A stretch of DNA of 25,153 bases from an uncultured Prevotella sp. (GTDB taxonomy: Bacteria > Bacteroidota > Bacteroidia > Bacteroidales > Bacteroidaceae), in assembly GCA_900545525.1 (NCBI GenBank), contig UQZX01000034.1, positions 1-25,153 of the forward strand, in the 5' to 3' direction. Each line of letters begins with the position of its first letter. The first letter of the stretch is position 1. Under the pieces are notes generated by a model. It did not search any database and had not been told where the DNA came from. It was given only the letters and a program-made list of their open reading frames with translations. Position numbers and translations under genes: made by a program. Below, piece by piece: positions 24,207 to 25,153 of this stretch.

Positions 24207-24674
24207 TTATTTGAAACTTATTAGGTATTTTGTATATTTCACTTCGTCCATATTGAAAAACTTGTCTACCGGCGTGAGCACCGGGCGTTTCTTGCCTTCG
24301 GGCTTTATCTTCTCGTTCACCGTCACCGTGAAGTTCCTGCCGTCAACGGCTTTCAGCACGCCCTTCAGCTTTTTGCCCTCAGCCGTAAGCACCTCCACCT
24401 CCTTGCCGATAAAGTTGACATACTGCTGCGGAACCTTGAAAGGCTGCCCCAGACCGGCACTGCCAACCTCCAGCTCGTAATCTTCTTCATCACGGCTGAG
24501 GTTCTCTTCTATGAACCGGCTCAACTGCACACAGTCTTCTATCCATACGCCGTCGGCATGGTCTATCTCCACGACAATCTTGTCCGCCGGACTTATCTCC
24601 ACGTCAACAAGGAAATAATCCTTGTCCTCAAGCCACTGATTGACTAAGTTTTCAACTACGCTCTTATCTATCAT
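24207..24674 (-). CDS. rimP: Ribosome maturation factor RimP
   Basis: A 155-residue protein of normal length needed for efficient 30S maturation. The N-terminal domain carries LVDVEISPADKIVVEIDHADGVWIEDCVQLSRFIEENL and the conserved YELEVGSAGLGQPFK segment (~85-100). The C-terminal SH3-like domain follows (FIGKEVEVLTAEGKKLKGVLKAVDGRNFTVTVNEK). The family's usual S-P-G in the 'EVSSPG' motif reads VGSAGLG here, a common variant in Bacteroidales as far as I recall. It is the first gene of rimP-nusA-infB; a promoter lies about 60 bp upstream. Confidence 0.95.
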   Translation of the reverse strand: MIDKSVVENLVNQWLEDKDYFLVDVEISPADKIVVEIDHADGVWIEDCVQLSRFIEENLSRDEEDYELEVGSAGLGQPFKVPQQYVNFIGKEVEVLTAEGKKLKGVLKAVDGRNFTVTVNEKIKPEGKKRPVLTPVDKFFNMDEVKYTKYLISFK

Positions 24675-24735
24675 ACTAATGTTTTTAAAATGAAAATGAG
24701 GAGCTTTTGCAAGCCCCTCATTCCACTGAACGGTG

Positions 24736-24767
24736 CAAAATTACGAATTATTTCGCATGCACACAAG
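24736..24767 (-). promoter_or_regulatory. Bacteroidetes-type promoter of rimP-nusA-infB
   Basis: On the minus strand TAATTTTG (24743-24736) matches TAnnTTTG. CTTG (24767-24764) stands 20 nt upstream in place of TTTG, one mismatch. The predicted start near 24729 gives a leader of about 54 nt. Confidence 0.65.
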
Positions 24768-24826
24768 TATTTCCGCCTTATTTTATACAAAAAAGAAGAT
24801 TATCCGTCCTTTTACCGTACGATGCC

Positions 24827-24854
24827 GCAAGACGGCGCACGGGCACCGTCTTGC
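24827..24854. other. Perfect 9-bp hairpin upstream of rimP
   Basis: GCAAGACGG (24827-24835) pairs with CCGTCTTGC (24846-24854) around a 10-nt loop. It is upstream of the predicted promoter on the minus strand and lacks a U-run on either side, so it is not a standard terminator. Apart from promoter and repeats, 24675-25153 holds no gene I can support. Confidence 0.5.
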
Positions 24855-24922
24855 AACGCTGCAGACAGGCTCCCGCTACATGCCCTCGCGCACACTGCGG
24901 CACGCCCCGGAACCACCCACTT

Positions 24923-25015
24923 TCCAAGAGGTTACCTTTCAGGCTCCAATATGCCGCCTTTTGCCGTGTAAAAGGTGACCTTTCAGGCTCTAAAAGGGCA
25001 CCTTTTGGAAGCCGG
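24923..25015. repeat. F-family mosaic palindromic repeat, copy 3
   Basis: Built from the same modules as copies at 1190 and 12019: CCTTTCAGGCTCCAATATG, CCGCCTTTTGC, AAAAGGTGACCTTTCAGG and GGGCACCTTTTGGAAG, then GCCGG. Relative module order differs from the other copies, which suggests reshuffling rather than simple decay. Confidence 0.75.
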
Positions 25016-25079
25016 TTGATAACATACTGATTGTCAATATATTATCACAGGCCTTGCAAATCCGTTTTTCCCGCTGTAT

Positions 25080-25151
25080 TAACGTGGTTCGACGAATAAT
25101 ACAAACCACCCCTGCCCCTCCTTTGGAAAAGGAGGGGACGCTGTGCAGGCA
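25080..25151 (+). repeat. G-family repeat, longest copy
   Basis: TAACGTGGTTCGACGAATAA, then TACAAACCACCCCT, then a 10-bp hairpin (CCCCTCCTTT at 25115-25124, AAAGGAGGGG at 25128-25137), then the tail CTGTGCAGGCA shared with 12214-12224. It reaches the window edge, so the element may continue. Confidence 0.65.
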
Positions 25152-25153
25152 TT

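Noticed and set aside
22902..24224. 440-aa plus-strand ORF antisense to nusA
   Set aside because: A shadow of nusA, whose S1 and KH motifs are clear.
24690..25030. Overlapping plus-strand ORFs of 81-107 aa upstream of rimP
   Set aside because: They run through the rimP promoter and F repeat and resemble repeat-derived translations.

Overview
The window looks like chromosomal DNA of a Bacteroidales bacterium, most likely Prevotella or a close relative. The signs are a SusC/SusD outer-membrane glycan uptake pair, a sensor with periplasmic propeller and Y_Y_Y domains joined to an AraC-type HTH, a SUF operon in the order sufBCDS, promoters of the Bacteroidetes type (TTTG, then TAnnTTTG), a T9SS-style C-terminal tail, and many short dispersed palindromic repeats between genes. 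The genus is an inference. Nearly all genes lie on the minus strand.

Layout, left to right: (1) The 3' end of a secreted protein on the plus strand, possibly an M6-type metalloprotease. (2) A repeat-rich gap, 840-1364. (3) A minus-strand pair, rnhB followed by a WYL-domain regulator, joined by twelve 9-bp tandem units. (4) A repeat-rich island, 3032-4028, with a 95-aa unknown ORF, a large inverted pair of REP-like elements and a possible 23-aa membrane peptide. (5) The iron-sulfur assembly operon sufB-sufC-sufD-sufS (9252 down to 4029), with a clear promoter upstream of sufB, a terminator after sufS, and a different structured or repetitive spacer in each gene gap. (6) A polysaccharide-utilisation-type locus: surface lipoprotein (beta-helix type), susC, susD, a terminator, then a sensor/AraC regulator that has no histidine kinase or receiver domain. 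No glycan-degrading enzyme is present. (7) The translation/transcription operon rimP-nusA-infB (24674 down to 19914), with a promoter upstream of rimP and a strong terminator after infB.

SufBCD is the Fe-S scaffold and ATPase complex, and SufS supplies sulfur to it. SusC, SusD and the lipoprotein should bind and import one oligosaccharide, with the neighbouring one-piece sensor as the probable regulator. RimP, NusA and IF-2 act in 30S maturation, transcription elongation/termination and translation initiation.

The least ordinary content is the non-coding DNA. There are at least three dispersed repeat families. R is an approx. 90-100 bp element in head-to-head inverted pairs whose stems show compensatory changes. 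F is a mosaic of 15-20 bp palindromic modules, seen three times. G is a motif starting near TAACGTGAGT, seen five times, twice as flanks of an R pair. There is also a 31-bp perfect inverted repeat inside the suf operon. No transposase, CRISPR array, tRNA or rRNA was seen, and I found no convincing wholly new protein system.
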